From the NCBI RefSeq assembly GCF_037975245.1, contig NC_092577.1, positions 24,797,398 through 24,861,397 on the forward strand: 64,000 nucleotides of DNA, given 5' to 3'. A program made the position numbers and the translations under genes. How positions within the stretch are numbered: the first letter of the stretch is position 1; the number at the start of each line of letters is the position of its first letter. This document shows, one piece after another, positions 13,277 to 24,841 of this stretch. The DNA is from Apostichopus japonicus. Lineage: Eukaryota; Echinodermata; Holothuroidea; Aspidochirotida; Stichopodidae. The notes beneath the pieces are model-generated. The model did no database searches, had not been told where the DNA came from, and saw only the letters and a program-made list of their open reading frames with translations.

Positions 13277-13279
13277 GAA

Positions 13280-15000
13280 GGAACTCGAGCCAGAATAAGT
13301 AGACTGCTTCAACCTTGTGTTGCATACGATATATTCTGCATTGCCCCAAATATGGTCTACAGCCAATTATCTTACATCTCTTGTACTGACATCCTCATGG
13401 CATAGTTCCTGAAAGAGTCTTTTAATCTTCCATAACAAAATTGAGTACATAGTATAATGAGATTAGAACACTTAGGTGTACGCATGATTTCCTTCGCGTG
13501 TTAACGCAACTCTAGTGTATGTGGCATAAGGGAGTTCTGAGGATGGACATTCCCCCTCAGAGCCTGGGATTTTGCAAACATGAAAACCCACATGGAGCCG
13601 TGTGGTACACAAAGTTTAACACTTTTGTGAAACAAAACTTGTTAAAACTTGGTTTCATTGCAATCTACTTTTCTTTTGTAGGGGGGGGGTCGGACTCATG
13701 ATGATTTTTGTTTTGTTTTTTCTTCAAAAAAGTGAACAAGTTCTTTATTTTATATACTTTACTTTTAGCATAGTATGCTTGCTTCTTGTTTAGAGGAAGA
13801 AATAAAATTTTGTTTGTATTGACAGAACCTACTTTAATGTTTGGTTTCCTTTTATTTGTGTGTGCATGGTTTTTATAATTTTGTATCGTTTCATGAGCCC
13901 AATATTGTGCAAAGCAGTCGTCGACAAAGGTTTTGGTGAATTAACCCCTGTCACTATGATTTTTTTTTTACTCTCCCCCTTTACAACGTATGAGAAATTT
14001 GCCAAAACGTCCATGCGGATATCGCTCTACATTCCTGCAATCCTGAATACCATCAACCATGCTCATTGCATTCAAAGCCTATCCTTCGTCTAGATTGCCT
14101 TGGAATGAACGCAGTCAAGTTATGTTTATGTCGAAGAAAGTGTGAAATCCATTATCAGGTCAAGGGAAACAGTATGTGCAATATCCCTGTAATCTCAGTT
14201 AGAATCGAACCAACACTATCGCTAACTTCGCTATTACGATTGAACAGGTCACTCTTCACAGGCTGAAAAGTAGCATCCTTATGCTTGACATAATAAAATC
14301 AAACATCATCCGTCTAATTGAGTTTTGTCATTTTGATAACAAGCAACGTACGAAGACTGTCGTTCACTAATGCTAGCCAAACTACTGAAAGAATTTTTTG
14401 GCGGAACTGATACACAGGAATCACTACAAGTTTATTTTCTGAAACTTTCTGCCTTGGCTAACAGTCTGCTAAACTGTTTGTAAATTAATAGGAGCAATGA
14501 GGAGGGGTTACAAAGGTCGCGTTCAGAGGTGCGTATCATACACGAATTCGATTGTACATACGGTATCACAGAAGAATTTTATAAAATACATATGAGCGTG
14601 TTGTCATAAATCAATTAGGATAGGCAATCATCTCAGTCCTACCCTCTGGGTGAACGGTGCAGATTTTTTTCAGATGTCGGCCCCAGCACCATATCTACTA
14701 TACCGCAAGCCACAACCTAAAACACACTTGAAAGTACCCGTTCCGTCGTCCTCTCTCGACCCTCCAGAAGCATATCAATGTTGTCTTCGTAAACAATTCT
14801 AACCATGATCTGGACATTAAGGATTTTATACATTAGACAATTCATGTTACATTTCGTTTCGTTTATTTCAGTATAAATTGCATAAAAGATAGTATAATAA
14901 TTCAAATAAATAAATAAAATAATATGTTATGTGCATTCATAAAATGTATAAAAGTTAGGAAATTAGGGAATAAAAAATTGTGCAAACTATACAAATGACA
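13280..15000. other. non-coding DNA
   Basis: Several frames of 60-77 codons occur but overlap one another on both strands and show no family motif. Confidence 0.4.
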
Positions 15001-15099
15001 TCAAATCAAATCATTTAAAGTATCATGCTGAAAAAAAAACAATAGATGCTCTGTATACAAACGAGTTTCTGAAAACTTGCACTCTATATTTTGGTGTCA

Positions 15100-15600
15100 A
15101 TGCACGATTCCTGAGATTATAGCTAGTGTGTCAGTGATTTTATTTCTGCATTGGGTGGGTGATTTTCTTCTCTTTGAATACTACTTAGTCTGATAAATTT
15201 ACGCCTAGCTCCACCATTGACCTGATCCACCATACTCTCATAATCCAACCTAAAAATCTTAGCACAATACTTCAAGAATGCTCTGATTCTTTGTTTATCA
15301 CAGGCAAGTAGAAAATGATACCAAACAGGCACAGCATATATTATATGAGGCAGAATCGATGTTACAAATACTTTATGCCTCACGTCTAATTCGAAGAACA
15401 GAACGAGATATGTCAATGTGGATACAATGTAGTAGACTCGTCGTAGTTTATTTGAAGTATGACCAGTGAATGTTAATTTGTTATCTATACTCACACCAAG
15501 ATACATGGTATGAGATACATTTGAACAACTAAATACACTTTCAGCACATCATTTGTGGTGAGGTGATTTAATTTCGTATGGTAGTAGTCCAACAGAAGGT
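15100..15600 (-). pseudogene. non-LTR retrotransposon reverse transcriptase, C-terminal fragment
   Basis: The minus-strand frame (15506 to 15123) starts with YLGVSIDNKLTFTGHTSNKL, the conserved block that follows the RT palm in Jockey/CR1-type LINEs. It continues with VFVTSILPHIIYAVPVWY and an RIRAFLKYCAKIFRLD segment typical of the RT thumb/C-terminal region. Upstream, family-like residues continue to about 15600 but contain a stop. No endonuclease or palm motifs are present, so this is a 5'-truncated, dead copy. It is not the same family as the Tx1-like LINEs at 20-29 kb. Confidence 0.65.
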
Positions 15601-16880
15601 ATTTAATCAAAGGGTCAATGATTAACCCTTAATGCTCAGACCTTGGTTAGAATTAGTCAAATCTCTCTACAACCATAGCTTTTCACTACTTTTTTGAAGA
15701 TATACGTTTGTCCACTCGAAGTGAGGGTTTTAAGTACACATTTACTGTCCCCTATGGAAATTACTCAATGTAGACATATACGATGACCCCCTATCATACA
15801 CATTGTATATAAAAAACGCTAAGTGGACACCAATCAAGGCCCAAAAAGTGTATATCTCTAACCGACTACGTAGTACAAAAATACAGATGAAGGAATGGCA
15901 AAGGGGTCCCATAGAAGTGTGCCTAGGCATTTATTAACTCAATTGCAAGTGTCATCACAAATATATATCGATATACAACTTTTGTCGACCAAATGTTAAC
16001 TTTTAACAGATGTCGACCAAAGGTAGAATTATATATATATATATATATATATCTAAAATTGTGTACGGAAAAACGTTTTCTTTGTGCTTGTTGAAAGGAT
16101 GGCTCTGGGGCGTCGGGTTCAGTTGTTTCCGCACACGTTACTTTCCGCTGAAAACATTCTTGTGCGGAAAACACCTTTTTTTCCACATACCTCTACAACA
16201 CTGTTTAATATATAAAATAACATGAGAAAAGTATCAAAGAACGTCGATGGTTAGACTGAGTTCATGTCAGAAAAGTTAAGCTGCTTGTAATTTACAGAAG
16301 GCTTGGGGTGTTTGTAGTTAGGGATTATTAAAGAGAAGTATGAGGCGGTCGGTGGATAAAAGGGCAAAGGGACGCCCGCGTTATGAAGGATTGAGTATCT
16401 AATAAGTGTTAAAAGTGTTAAAACTGCGGTCCGCGTAATGATGGTTTTGAAAAAAAAAGTTGTAATAGGCGGTATCTTTTTTTATTTGACCGTCATGTCG
16501 CATGTTGCAACGACACATATATTAGTTTCTTTAGCAATATATTAACAATATATATTGGCTTGTATTTCGGAGACCAATCCTTAATCTTCCACTGTTTATT
16601 ACTTTTCTGTGAACCCCCTGCTAATTCTTGAACAAAAGCGCAATAGCCAAGTATGATCGGACTACGGCAATGAATAGTGCACAATTAAGTAACAATGCTT
16701 GTCATTAGTGTAACCAATAATAGCTTTGGCTACAATTGGAGATGTACAGCAACGTCAATGAACTTGTGTAAATCATGTTATTATGCAACAATGTTTAACA
16801 GGTTATTCTATTTTTTTTTTGGTTCATTTGTTGGAAGCTCCTCCGTACTGTTTTCACTCTCTTTTTTCCACTTTATACTT
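15601..16880. other. non-coding DNA
   Basis: Contains the 16029 microsatellite and no supported gene. Confidence 0.4.
16029..16052. repeat. (AT)12 microsatellite
   Basis: An uninterrupted run of alternating AT. Confidence 0.97.
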
Positions 16881-16884
16881 CAGT

Positions 16885-17204
16885 AATGGGTCGCAGGGAG
16901 TATTTAGCATTGGTTTGGTCCCAGCGAAACTTTTACTGGACATGTGCTCCCTGCAAGGAAGAACAACGTGATGCCGTCCAGTTGAGAGAGGCTGTTGAGC
17001 CTGGAACAAGTAACGACGAGAGTCATTTGGATGTAGAGGTCTGTTGTAGTATGTGATATTTATATACAAAACTAAAATTACAAGACCACAACATACTTTC
17101 AATGCTTTACACATATATATCAATGCTTTAGATAATATTTTTCAATTTCCTACACAGGAACAACCAGACCCTTCTCCGGGACGTTGCCTTGGACACTCCA
17201 ATTA
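16885..17204 (+). CDS. two small exon-like segments of unknown gene
   Basis: An ATG near 16885 opens a frame reading MGRREYLALVWSQRNFYW, then a Cys-x2-Cys (CAPC), then an acidic stretch to a GAG|GTCTGT donor-like site near 17039. A CACAG acceptor near 17158 begins EQPDPSPGRCLGHSN and a stop. Coding character and splice-like borders are suggestive, but I recognise no family. The segment sits immediately upstream of the Gypsy leader. Confidence 0.25.
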
Positions 17205-17236
17205 GGTACACATTCCTAGAAGGCACTTAACGGTTC

Positions 17237-17263
17237 CTTTCGTGGAGTGCGGACGTGTTTTCG
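17237..17263 (+). repeat. 27-bp word shared with the 5' end of the plus-strand LINE
   Basis: The 27 bases here (beginning CTTTCGTGGAGTGCGG) are identical to 24636-24662, the start of the Tx1-like LINE. Similar CT-rich sequence follows in both places. It is either an isolated LINE 5' end or a promoter segment shared with the LTR element that begins just downstream. Confidence 0.7.
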
Positions 17264-17305
17264 GCTACTCTCCAATTTTGTGTGTTTTTTTTACGTTGCC
17301 CTTGT

Positions 17306-17519
17306 GACATTATTAAGCTATACGTTTAACAGCTACTTTATATGTCGCGCACCAACATCATTACTGTTTGGTGCATAGCCTGTATGTTCAAGGATCGGCC
17401 TCTTGCGATCTGGCCTTCCGAGTGTTAACCTCTCAGTACATTTCTGTAATTCGTTATAGAAGTATTTCTGTCTTTATTTGGACATTGAACAACATATTAC
17501 CTGGTCGGTAACATTACAT
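17306..17519 (+). repeat. putative 5' LTR (end) of Ty3/Gypsy element
   Basis: The right border is the ...ATTACA just before the primer-binding-like sequence at 17520. The left border (TGTGACATTA near 17306) is a guess based on TG...CA convention. No second LTR is visible in the window, so the assignment rests on position only. Confidence 0.35.
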
Positions 17520-17533
17520 GGTGGCAGCGGTGC
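17520..17533 (+). promoter_or_regulatory. primer-binding-site-like sequence
   Basis: TGGTGGCAGCGGTG directly follows the putative LTR end ATTACA. TGG(T)-starting motifs of this kind prime minus-strand synthesis from a host tRNA 3' end in Ty3/Gypsy elements. Gag follows about 1.1 kb downstream. Confidence 0.55.
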
Positions 17534-18018
17534 TTGAGAGCCTCGCAAATCCAGATTTTCGACAGGATAATTTGGGAAATTGAACATTTAACGACCGAGT
17601 TGCCAATATCGGATGGCGAGATCGTAACAGACAGTTGGCCTAACATACGTATTGTATATCGTATGATACAGCTAGGCGATAGTTTTCATTACACTGAACG
17701 CTTGCAGTCTGGAAAACAAACTGTGTAACCGTTGCAACGAGGTTTGAGCCAATCCGTCAACGACAAGCAGTCACATTAGTGCTGGAGGTCACCTTCTCCC
17801 GAAGTCGATGTAACGTTTGCACATGCGCGAAACCGGAACTTATTTTCTGAAACGGCCCAGTGCATATTGAGTGAAACTTCTGATTTGGAACGGAGCCAAG
17901 GCCCAGGACATAACGACACCTGCATAGCATCGCCAGAAAAGGGAAATCTACCTGTACTACACGTAGCAGACGATGAATTTTTAGCGGAGACGTACTGATA
18001 TATCGAGTTTTGTAAATC

Positions 18019-18235
18019 AGGAACTGGCTAATGCCCTGTAAGTTGTAAACGGACGTTCTAAGCATTTGATTTTGTTCATTAAATTTTCTGTGGAGCCAAC
18101 ACTGGCAAGAGGAACTGGAAAATGCCCTGATAAGCTGTAACGGACATATTAAGCTTTGTTTATAAAATTTTCTGTGGAAAAGGAACTGGCCAATGCCCTT
18201 GTGTATTTTACATGGACATTAAGAAATTTTGGTGT
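18019..18235 (+). repeat. three imperfect tandem units in the Gypsy leader
   Basis: Units start at 18019, 18110 and 18181 with AGGAACTGG(C/A)(T/A/C)AATGCCC and run on to TAAATTTTCTGTGGA-like tails. Spacing is 91 and 71 bp. They lie in the untranslated leader between the primer-binding-like site and gag. Confidence 0.75.
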
Positions 18236-18629
18236 TTATCGTGTTATGACTCATTATCGTTACTAAGCGAAGGATTTTACAATGTGGTAAGCAAAACATT
18301 TTTCCTTTCGTATTTTGCCAGGCCCAAAGGGCAAACAACTAACAAACCTAAGCTAGTGTTTGTAGTCAAGGCGAGATTATAATATTTGTAATCTGGTCAA
18401 CACTGTTGGTACCGGATGTGCAAAATATTAGGCCCAGACTAACATTAAGTAACAACATAAGAGTCGATAGGCGATACAATAATACAACTGGCCTACAGTT
18501 GTTTGTAATTAATCACATGTTGTGTGGGAAAGATACATTTTCTTTCAATCACAATTTTCTGGTTAAGTGTTGACTAAAAAACCAGTGAAAATTTTCAAAC
18601 TGAGTACTCAGACACATGCGTTTGGAATC

Positions 18630-19962
18630 ATGGGAGAATTGTCGGGTATAACACCACCTTCGTTTGATTGGATGTCAAATGATCTCCCAAATGCATTCCA
18701 AAACTTCGAACAGTATTGCAAGTTGATTTTCTCAGGCCCTCTGTTGAAAAAAACAGGTCAAGAAAAAGTCACATTTTTATTGCTGTGGTTAGGTCAGGAG
18801 GGAATTACAATTTTCAATTCTTGGGAATTAACTGACCAAGAAAAGGCAGAACCGGATACTGTTTTTGGAAAATTCAAGACACATTTTGAGCCGAAGAGCA
18901 ATTTCCGACTCAATCGTTTTCACTTGCACAACTATAAGCAACAATCACATGAAACAACAGATGATTTTGTTACTCGGTGCAAGATACAGGCTAAAAAATG
19001 TAAATTCACCAATGAAGCACTTCAGGAAAAGTTGATTGAACAACTGATCTTGGGTACGAAACACAAGAAGGTACAAGAATCCCTTCTTGGTAAGGATGAG
19101 AAACTCACTCTTGATAATGCCATTGACATTGCTAGAACCCATGAAGCTACTCAATTGCACATGAAAGAGTTTACAAATTCTAGTAGTGTCAATGTTAATG
19201 CTGTTCGAAGGTATAAGCCAAACACCGCAAGTAGATCACCACAATGTGGGCGGTGTGGTCTTAACCACAAAGATGGGGAATGCCCTGCTTTGGGGACAAA
19301 ATGTAACAAATGTGGGAAGATCGGTCACTGGAAACGTGTATGCCGATCCAAATCAAAACCCCAACTACCATCAAAGAGATTTGGTAAGACACCAAAGAAC
19401 AAAAATTGGGATAAACGTGATGTGAATGAATTAAGCCAAGACCAGGATCAAATGTCACAAAGGTCGACTGACTTAGAATTTGACACATTACAGATAGATC
19501 TCAATCAATCCCAATCAAATGATAGGGACGAGGTACTTGCAAAACTTGAAATAAAGTTACCAAATCAGACTAGACGTTGTACTCTTAAGGTAAAAGTTGA
19601 CACCGGGGCGGAGGGAAACATACTGCCCTTGAGGACATATCAAAATATGTTCCCTGACAAACTCGATACAAAGGGTTATCCACTGCCAAATGCGACTAAG
19701 AAAAGTTTGACACGTATCACAGCATACAATGGCACTAAGATTAATCATTTAGGTACCTGTACAATTGTATGTCAGTACAACGGAGTGAAAGCTCCAATCG
19801 ACTTCTATGTAGTAGATGTGGACAAGCAAGTTATACTTGGACTTAAAGCATCACTGACAATGAAGTTAGTAACTGTTAACTGTAACTTACAGGTTGTCAA
19901 AGACTGGACACCGATCAATGACACTGAGGACTTAACTAGACTATACCCAGACAGATTTACAG
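18630..19962 (+). pseudogene. Ty3/Gypsy gag-protease, truncated
   Basis: The ATG at 18630 is the first in a long frame. Order: a gag capsid region of about 190 residues with the usual helical, Phe/Leu-rich pattern (FKTHFEPKSN, RFHLHNYKQ). Then two Cys/His knuckles: a short CGRCGLNHKDGEC and a canonical CNKCGKIGHWKRVC near residues 225-250. Then a retropepsin with the active-site motif VDTGAEGN at about 19595 and the later ILGLKA. The frame runs on to LYPDRFTG, the standard lead-in to the reverse transcriptase, and is cut exactly there by the 3' end of the minus-strand LINE. RT, RNase H and integrase are absent from the window, including the far side of the LINE block. Gag and protease themselves look undamaged. 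Confidence 0.85.
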
Positions 19963-20127
19963 GTGCTTTTTACGTGACCCGCCATGCGGGATACAAAACG
20001 TCACGGCCAAACGGCACTACCGAACCATCCCATTCTGACAAACGAAACTAAGGTCTAGCGAGCCAAAAAAACATGCGCCCGCCGACCTGCAGAGACAAAA
20101 ACGCCCAACCCCCCCCCACTGAAACAT

Positions 20128-23100
20128 TCAAAAACGTACAGAAGGACGACCCGCACGCAGCGAAACGAAAAACCCCTCCCCAGCACACCAGCGTCCAAAA
20201 AAGGCAGCCCCAGATAAACGGCCAAAATCGCCTTCAATCTGAAGGCGAATGTCGGACTTCACCGCCTCCAGGGCTGCCTGCCAACTGGCAAATTTCCCCC
20301 TAAAAACCAAATTACACCTATTCCGCCAAACATGTTTTTTTACAATAGAGCAAACAAAAATGATGCGGTGCAACACAGCTACCGAACAAACTGAAGGGTC
20401 TACCCCATATAAAATAAAGCCCTGCCCTACCGACCATGAACGGTCTCCCGTAACACGGTCGGTCCAGGTCTGGAACCACTCCCATAAGTTTACTACAAAG
20501 TAACAATGCCAAAAAACATGAGCAGTACTCTCTAAGCTGTCACAGCCGGTCCTAGGGCACAGTCCATCACCCAATCGCCAATGATATCTTTTTAGGTTGG
20601 TCACCAAGGCACCGTGTGCAACTCTCCATGCAAGATCACGGAGCCTGTAACCATTCAGCTTTGAATGCACCGAACGCCATACTTCGGCAGAATGACGTCC
20701 CTGGACAAAAGTTGCATTCAAGGCCTTATCCCTCAACGAACTGTGAACGAGGGCCGGCTGTGACAGGTCAACAGGGGGCAACTCAATCAGAGCGGAGCAG
20801 ATGACACGCACCACCCTGTTTGGAGTACTACTATGCGGTTCTCTGTTGCTAAACAGCGCCGGGACCCATCGACGCAGGTGCAAACCGCCCGAAAAACGTA
20901 CAAAATATGAACAAGGCAACCCTGGGTCAGTTACCGCTACAAACAACTGCTTAAATAACAAAAAGGTCAATTTACTTCCCAGATGAACCACCCCTAGTCC
21001 CCCCTTCTCCAGTTTTTGGTACAATACCGCCCTCTTGACAAGCTCTGTACCCCCAGACCATATGAATGAAAAAATCGCCCTCTCCAACCGTACCAGGACG
21101 CGACGCGGAATAGGGTACACCGCGCCCGGGTACCACAAGATGGGCGAAACGAAACGATTAATAACAGTGACTTTCCCCAAGATCGAAAGCCAGCGGGTGC
21201 CAAAGGTTTCGAGTCTGCTCTGAAATACCTCAGCCCTCTCGTTCCAGGTGACATCACAAGGTGCATCGTAGCCGAACCATATACCATTAATTTTGATATT
21301 CTGATCCGACCACGACGCACCGAATGGTAAGTCTCTGTATCTCCAGCTACCAAGACGAAGGCCCTTTGTCTTTTCTGGATTTAACTTCGCCCCGGTAGCT
21401 CTCTCAAAAATAGATAGATCCTGCGAGAGTGCGCGAAAGGAGCCGAGACTCGAAACAATACATGTCACGTCATCTGCATATTGAGCGCATTTCACTTTGG
21501 CACCCCCTGGCACAACGAATGGAACAAGTTTGGAGTCCCTTTCCAAAAGACGAGAGAGGGACTCGCTAAACAAAACATAAAGTAATGGAGACAGAGGGCA
21601 CCCCTGGCGCACCCCCCTCTCTACGTTAAAAACCTCCGAACTAAACCCATTTACGATAACAGAACTGAAACTTTGTTCATACAAAACAGAAATCCATTTA
21701 CGAAAATTTGGGTGCAACTGAAACGTCTCCAATACATTCATTAAAAAACCGCGATCCACCATGTCAAAGGCCTTCTGCTGGTCCAGAGACACCAATGCAC
21801 ATGGCAGATCACGCTCAATAACAAAGTCGGTCAAGTCGCGCATCAACCACAAGTTGCAATGACCCTTCACTGCACAAGTCTGGAGATCACCAACAAGATG
21901 CGGCATAGCCAGTGCAAGGCGGTTGCACAAAGCCTTAGCCAGCAACTTGTAGTCCACATTTAGCAAGGTGATCGGACGCTTGTTATGGGGATCCAAGGGG
22001 TCCCCAGACTTTGGCAGCAAAGTAATCATGCCCAGACGTTGACTTTGGTTTAACAGTCCGTTTTGGAAGGCGTCCTCGAAGACGGCTCTGATGTCGGGTC
22101 CTATTATTGCCCAGAAGGTTCGGTAGAACTCCCTCGGAAGCCCGTCCGAACCCGGGGACTTGCCATTCTTCATCTTCGCAAGCGCCTTCCAAAGCTCAAC
22201 AGTGGTTATTCCGCCCCCCAAAATATCATTCACATCGTGGGGAACGGTTTTTGAGATTCCCCTCAATAAATCAGACTGTGCCGACAAGTCGACATTGCCA
22301 CGCGTAAACAAACTCGAATAATACTCTTTATATACGCGGACAATGCCGTGAGGGTCACTGACCACGGTCCCATCGGTAGCGCGCACAGACGGGACGCGTC
22401 TGTCACCCGCCGATGAGCTAACGGACTGGTAAAACCTCAGTGAAGGGCGCTCCTCGGCTTCCACCGCTTCGACACGAGCCCTGACGCGGGCACCGTGGTA
22501 CTTTTCATCGAGTCACGTCTGCAAAGCGATGACTACCGAAGGGTCGCCAAACTTCACCTCCGCGCACAGCTTCGAGAATTTTTCTCTTCGACGCCGTGCG
22601 CGGGTCACGCAATACTGAATTGCGTAGCGTTTGATGCGCAACTTGATATTATCCCACCACTGGGATGTAGAAGCAAAGGCCGGCTTCAATGTTTGCCATC
22701 CTTTGTACCTGGGTCTCGAAACCTTGGCGGAATTCTGCCTCGCCAAGAATCCGACAGTTAAGCTTCCATAGGCCCCGCCCGATCGGGAAAATGGAAGGCA
22801 AAACAAAACGTGCTACCACAGTGTCATGGTCAGAGAGCGGACAGCTGAGCGTCTCGCAACCCGAAAATTTAAAACTTACGGGCGCATACACTCGATCTAT
22901 CCTGGAGGCATCTTCTCCGTTCGGCCTCACCCACGTATACGCCCTACTACACCGGTGCATATGCCTCCAGACATCGGCTAAAAGGTGTGCCGAAGTGAAT
23001 CTGTCCAGCTCTGTGATCCCAGCGTCAGGACTAGCAGACACAGGAGCCCCGAGTCTGTCAAGACCCGAGTCTGGGACACAGTTAGTCTCCGACCATGACA

Positions 23101-23510
23101 CATGGTGCACTAGCAGGAACAAAGGAAGGTAGCGTGTTAACAAATTCTCGTCTAGCAGAAGGCCGATTGGGAGCATACACATTGCAAAGGGAGATGTTAC
23201 CCTGTGGATACTTGAATAGAATGCAAACCAATCGGCCCTCGTGATCCGTCTCCACCCTAGTGGCAAAACCCGCCTGACGAGGTGACAGAAGGATGACAGT
23301 GCCACAGGATGAAGACGAACCAAACGAAGCATGCAGCCCACCACCCCACTCATAAGCCCATAGAGGGACATCTTCTTCCAAAATATGTGTTTCTTGCAGG
23401 CAAACGCAGTCGACCTCCATTGAAATACAATATTGGAAAACGCGACTGCGCTTGCGATGATCCCTCATGCCATTGACGTTCAAAGTGGCAACTGAAAAAG
23501 TATGGGCCAT
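20128..23510 (-). pseudogene. LINE ORF2 (APE endonuclease + reverse transcriptase), minus copy, broken
   Basis: ATG is at 23510 (MAHTFSVATLNVNGMRDH). The APE-type endonuclease motifs LNVNG, LQETH and (at about 22840) SDHDTV are present. The frame breaks near 23090, where the DFN catalytic block should be (2 nt missing). A 1-nt insertion near 22715 and a TGA at about 22513-22515 follow. From 22464 a 778-codon frame holds the RT, with RPITLLNVDYKLLAKALCNRL, SLDQQKAFDMVD, GVRQGCPLSPLLYVLF and AQYADDVT (catalytic YADD near 21475). It ends with a thumb/C-terminal region and a Cys-x4-Cys...His-x4-Cys unit (CPRTGC...HVFWHC). Three codons (IQQ in the plus copy) are deleted after KGHC. The motif set is that of the L1/Tx1 group. 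Not functional as it stands. Confidence 0.88.
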
Positions 23511-23530
23511 GAGAGGGCAATGAGGCAAAA

Positions 23531-24625
23531 CTACGCCGACGACGATTCTGTAAGCTTCAAGCGAGCTCTAGACGACATATCGTCGTCTGAGTCGTCGCTT
23601 GAGGCCGACCTTTTTAGAGAGGGTTCCCCCATCTCGTCGTACCAGCTCGTCCCGGTGGCACGCTTCGGCTCTACGATCAGCGAGTCTCCGGAGTCGCTGT
23701 CAGACAGAGCCTCCGGAGACCCGATGACTACCGAGTCCCCGGAGTCGCCGTCGGACAGAGTCTCCGGATCTGGCGATACCGGCGGCGGACTGGGGACGGA
23801 ACTGGACGAGTTGATGGGGGAAGCTGGTGGAGACTTTCTCGGTGCGGGCACGGGGTTAGGGTCTGCAACTACGGGGGAGGGTGAACCAGGTGCGGAAGGT
23901 GAATCCTCACCCGGTTCCCCCTCCTTGCGTGGAGCTTCCTCCGAGGCAGTAGGTGCGTCAGAACTATGCGACTTTTCTTGACCCCTGCTCTTTGTCATAA
24001 ATACATAAGAGGAGGGACAAGCGCGAAAAACATGTACCTCCTTCCCACAGAGTGAGCACACAACTTCGCTTGGGCAAGCAGAGGCATCATGCCCAAGACG
24101 AAGGCAGCGCCCACACTTTTTGTTTGGGCAGCCCTTGGCTTCGTGCCCGGTCTCTCCACACCTGAAGCAGGTGCGGGGCTGACCGGGATAGCGCACGTGA
24201 GCTTTATGTCCTGCAATAAACAGGAAGGAGGGAATGTCCTGCTTTAGGTCGATCCGAACCTGTCGGTGCCCGTTCAAAACCCCAGGGGCCTGTGCGTAGG
24301 AGCACATTTTGGTAGCCTTGACAGCCCCAAACCGACCTAAAACAGTTGCGACAAGTTCCTGACGCACCTCTAGTCCTACGTGGATGACAGTTACCCATAC
24401 GGAACGTTCGTATGGCGTAACTGTCAAACCATCGACATTACTCAGCAACGTGACACCCTTCTGCCGGGTCACGTCACTGGTGAACCGTAAGTCATACGTG
24501 TTACGACCCTGGAGAGCCTGCAAAGCGTCAACCTCTCCAGGAACCGCAACACCCTTACTCTTCAAAATACTGAACACTTGGACCGGTGGAACCGCTTGTT
24601 CACCGGTAAAAGTTAACTTAACAAT
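23531..24625 (-). pseudogene. LINE ORF1 (gag-like CCHC protein), minus copy, interrupted
   Basis: The start codon is at 29425 and the first 11 codons lie at 29425-29392; the remainder runs from 24625 to the stop at 23531. The protein is closely similar to the plus copy. It has an N-terminal RNA-binding-like region, three CCHC knuckles in tandem (starting CFRCGETGHEAKGC at about 24175), then a Pro/Ser-rich and acidic Asp/Ser C terminus. No frameshift was noticed inside the 24625-23531 part, so ORF1 of this copy was probably intact until the plus LINE landed in it. The upstream residues seen in one open frame at 24676-24626 come from the inserted element, not from ORF1. Confidence 0.85.
24616..24625. 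repeat. 10-bp target-site duplication, left copy
   Basis: ACTTAACAAT, repeated at 29392-29401. It brackets the plus-strand LINE exactly and lies inside ORF1 of the minus LINE. Confidence 0.92.
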
Positions 24626-24841
24626 TGGCAGTTGGCTTTCGTGGAGTGCGGACGTGTTTTCGCTCTCGCTCTTCATTTGTTACAGCTGTTATTGTACTGT
24701 GCTGTGCTATACTTCCCGCCAGACGGGTGCGATAGCTTGTGTTCGTGTGTTTTCCTCAGTTCGTATATCGTTTGTTGTTTCACTATCCTGTCTTTTGTTT
24801 GTTTTGTGTTACTCCCCTGTGGCCTAGCCACCTTCGGTATC

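Noticed and set aside
13519-14266. Cluster of overlapping 60-77-codon frames on both strands
   Set aside because: No family motif, no splice-linked neighbours, and mutual overlap; expected by chance in this composition.
23502-23981. Long plus-strand frame opposite LINE ORF1 (and its mirror at 25477-25956)
   Set aside because: It is the antisense of the Ser/Asp/Pro-rich ORF1 tail, whose GC-rich codons leave the complement open. It appears in both LINE copies only because they are alike.
24632-24841. N-terminal extension of LINE ORF1 in the plus copy
   Set aside because: The upstream open stretch is 5' UTR; the ATG at 24842 is the start preserved in the minus copy.
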